This document shows, piece by piece, positions 62,801 to 64,000 of a stretch of 64,000 nt of DNA (within the stretch, counting starts at the first letter, position 1; every line of letters begins with the position of its first letter). The stretch is taken from the NCBI RefSeq assembly GCF_040954835.1, contig NC_090697.1, positions 9,788,001-9,852,000 on the forward strand, given 5' to 3'. Under the pieces are notes generated by a model. That model saw only the letters and a list, made by a program, of their open reading frames with translations, searched no databases and was not told the origin of the DNA. Made by a program: the position numbers and the translations under genes. Source of the DNA: Lepisosteus oculatus (Eukaryota > Chordata > Actinopteri > Semionotiformes > Lepisosteidae).

Positions 62801-64000
62801 CTGCAATCAACGGACTGTTAAATAATCTAACTATTTAGTTGACTTAGGGCCACTGACAGCAGCTATTAGTTCTAGTGCTGTAATTTTTCTGTTCTTTTCT
62901 TAATTAAGCTGTGCACTGTGGGGTTTACAAAACAGAAGTTCCTTGCTTATGTAATGAAACGAAGATCATTTCTTCTCCATTTTCCATTTAACAAAAAGAT
63001 AGGGCTCAAAAGAATGTAACTGACATGAACCACTGTAAGATAATAGTATATACATAAACACAAATTGATACATGCAGCATGGACATAATTACTAGGCCAT
63101 CCATATTAGGACATATGTATGACACTACTATAAATAGTATATCAGATTGAGATAACATGTATGTTCAGGTAGTGGGTCTGTGTATTAGTGAAGATCACTA
63201 TAAACACTAAACAGTACACACAAACCCGAAAGAGCAGGACAAAGCTGACAACACAAGGATATGTTTGTGGGATTGTGCAAGAGTGCATCTATAAGAGTGC
63301 AGCTATAGACATAGAGACCCTAGCTTGATATTCTTTACAGTTTGTATTCTGGTTTCAGTGGGTACAAGATATAATGTACAATAACAGCAAAATTATTTCA
63401 GAAATCAGTTTTAACCCTTTAGGATATAGTTACGGTCTTCAGCATTATGATATCCTTGACAAAATGTTAATGATCTGTTATCAAACAGCTGGGCAGATGG
63501 AGCTGATACTGTCTACTACACACACATGAAAAGAAGAACCCGTACAGTATAAATTCATTTTTTTCTTCCAATTTTCTGTTGTTACTATCACAAACATTTG
63601 TCTTCCAATATGTATGGCGAAGTGAGATACAACACAATTGGAGCTAAAGAAAACAATATAGCCTTTACGAAAACAGATCTGTATTAAAGATTAATAGCTG
63701 GTGGGTCCAAATTCCAGGTGGACCACTGCTTTTCTAACCTTAAGCAAGTTGTTTCACTCAGATTGTTGTAGAATAAATCCCAGCTACAGTATATAAATAG
63801 GTATAAGCATACGTAAGTCACATTGAATAAAGGAATGATCAAAACACATTAGTAATTAATAAAAAGTCACAATGATCACGTCATAGAACAACTAAACTGG
63901 ACAGACAAATTTTAGCTTGATGAGTCACATCAGCGAAAAAGCATTTCTTACTGAAGCATCTGATTGCCTGACACTTCTATGGGCTTATTACGATGAGTCA
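59825..64000 (-). other. RALGAPA2: RALGAPA2 intron, downstream part
   Basis: The upstream RALGAPA2 exons are not found here, so this intron runs past the window end. It contains a GC-richer, motif-dense segment (61060-61510) and a TC microsatellite (62232-62251). Nothing else is recognised. Confidence 0.6.
62232..62251. repeat. TC microsatellite
   Basis: Ten TC units in the RALGAPA2 intron at the right end of the window. Confidence 0.9.

Noticed and set aside
1..64000. CRISPR array, tRNA genes, bacterial or phage operons
   Set aside because: None are present. The window is vertebrate genomic DNA, and the only tRNA-like or 5S-like sequences belong to SINEs.

Overview
This window is vertebrate genomic DNA, most likely from a ray-finned fish. 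It is AT-rich, has long introns with GT-AG boundaries, and carries old fish-type repeats: Tc1/mariner, L2/CR1-like LINEs, 5S rRNA-headed SINEs and Penelope-like ends. The repeat mix suggests a non-teleost fish such as a gar or bowfin, but that part is a guess. There are no bacterial operons, CRISPR arrays or phage genes. Only three genes are supported by sequence: CFAP61, INSM1 and RALGAPA2. Their order and orientation match the human 20p11.23 neighbourhood (CFAP61 forward, INSM1 forward, RALGAPA2 reverse).

Region 1 (1-32.9 kb, + strand) holds the 3' half of CFAP61, a radial-spoke-associated protein of motile cilia and sperm flagella. Ten exons (2735-32592) join in frame without a break into 593 residues ending at a TAG stop. 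All introns are GT-AG except the one after 25265, which needs a GC donor. The piece contains two Rossmann-like segments and signatures of FAD/NAD-dependent oxidoreductases. The first half of the gene lies upstream of the window.

Region 2 (32.9-39.4 kb) is the INSM1 locus. It has about 4 kb of repeat-poor upstream DNA with POU- and SOX-like sites, a CpG-rich promoter with CCAAT and TATA-like boxes, and a single-exon 476-residue coding sequence with an N-terminal SNAG motif and five C2H2 zinc fingers. A likely polyadenylation signal lies at 39354.

Region 3 (39.4-64 kb) is intergenic DNA followed by the 3' end of RALGAPA2 on the - strand, which encodes the catalytic alpha subunit of the Ral GTPase-activating complex. 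Two exons are visible (59824-59700 and 49792-49638). They join in frame and end in a basic, serine-rich tail. The 9.9-kb intron between them contains a well-formed 41-nt cassette-exon candidate that would cause an early stop, plus motif-rich single-copy stretches that could be enhancers of INSM1.

The genes do not form one pathway; they share an old conserved neighbourhood. I found no new multigene system. The items most worth checking are the GC-AG intron, the RALGAPA2 stop-exon candidate, the Penelope-like hairpin with a ribozyme-like core, and the nested and palindromic transposons.
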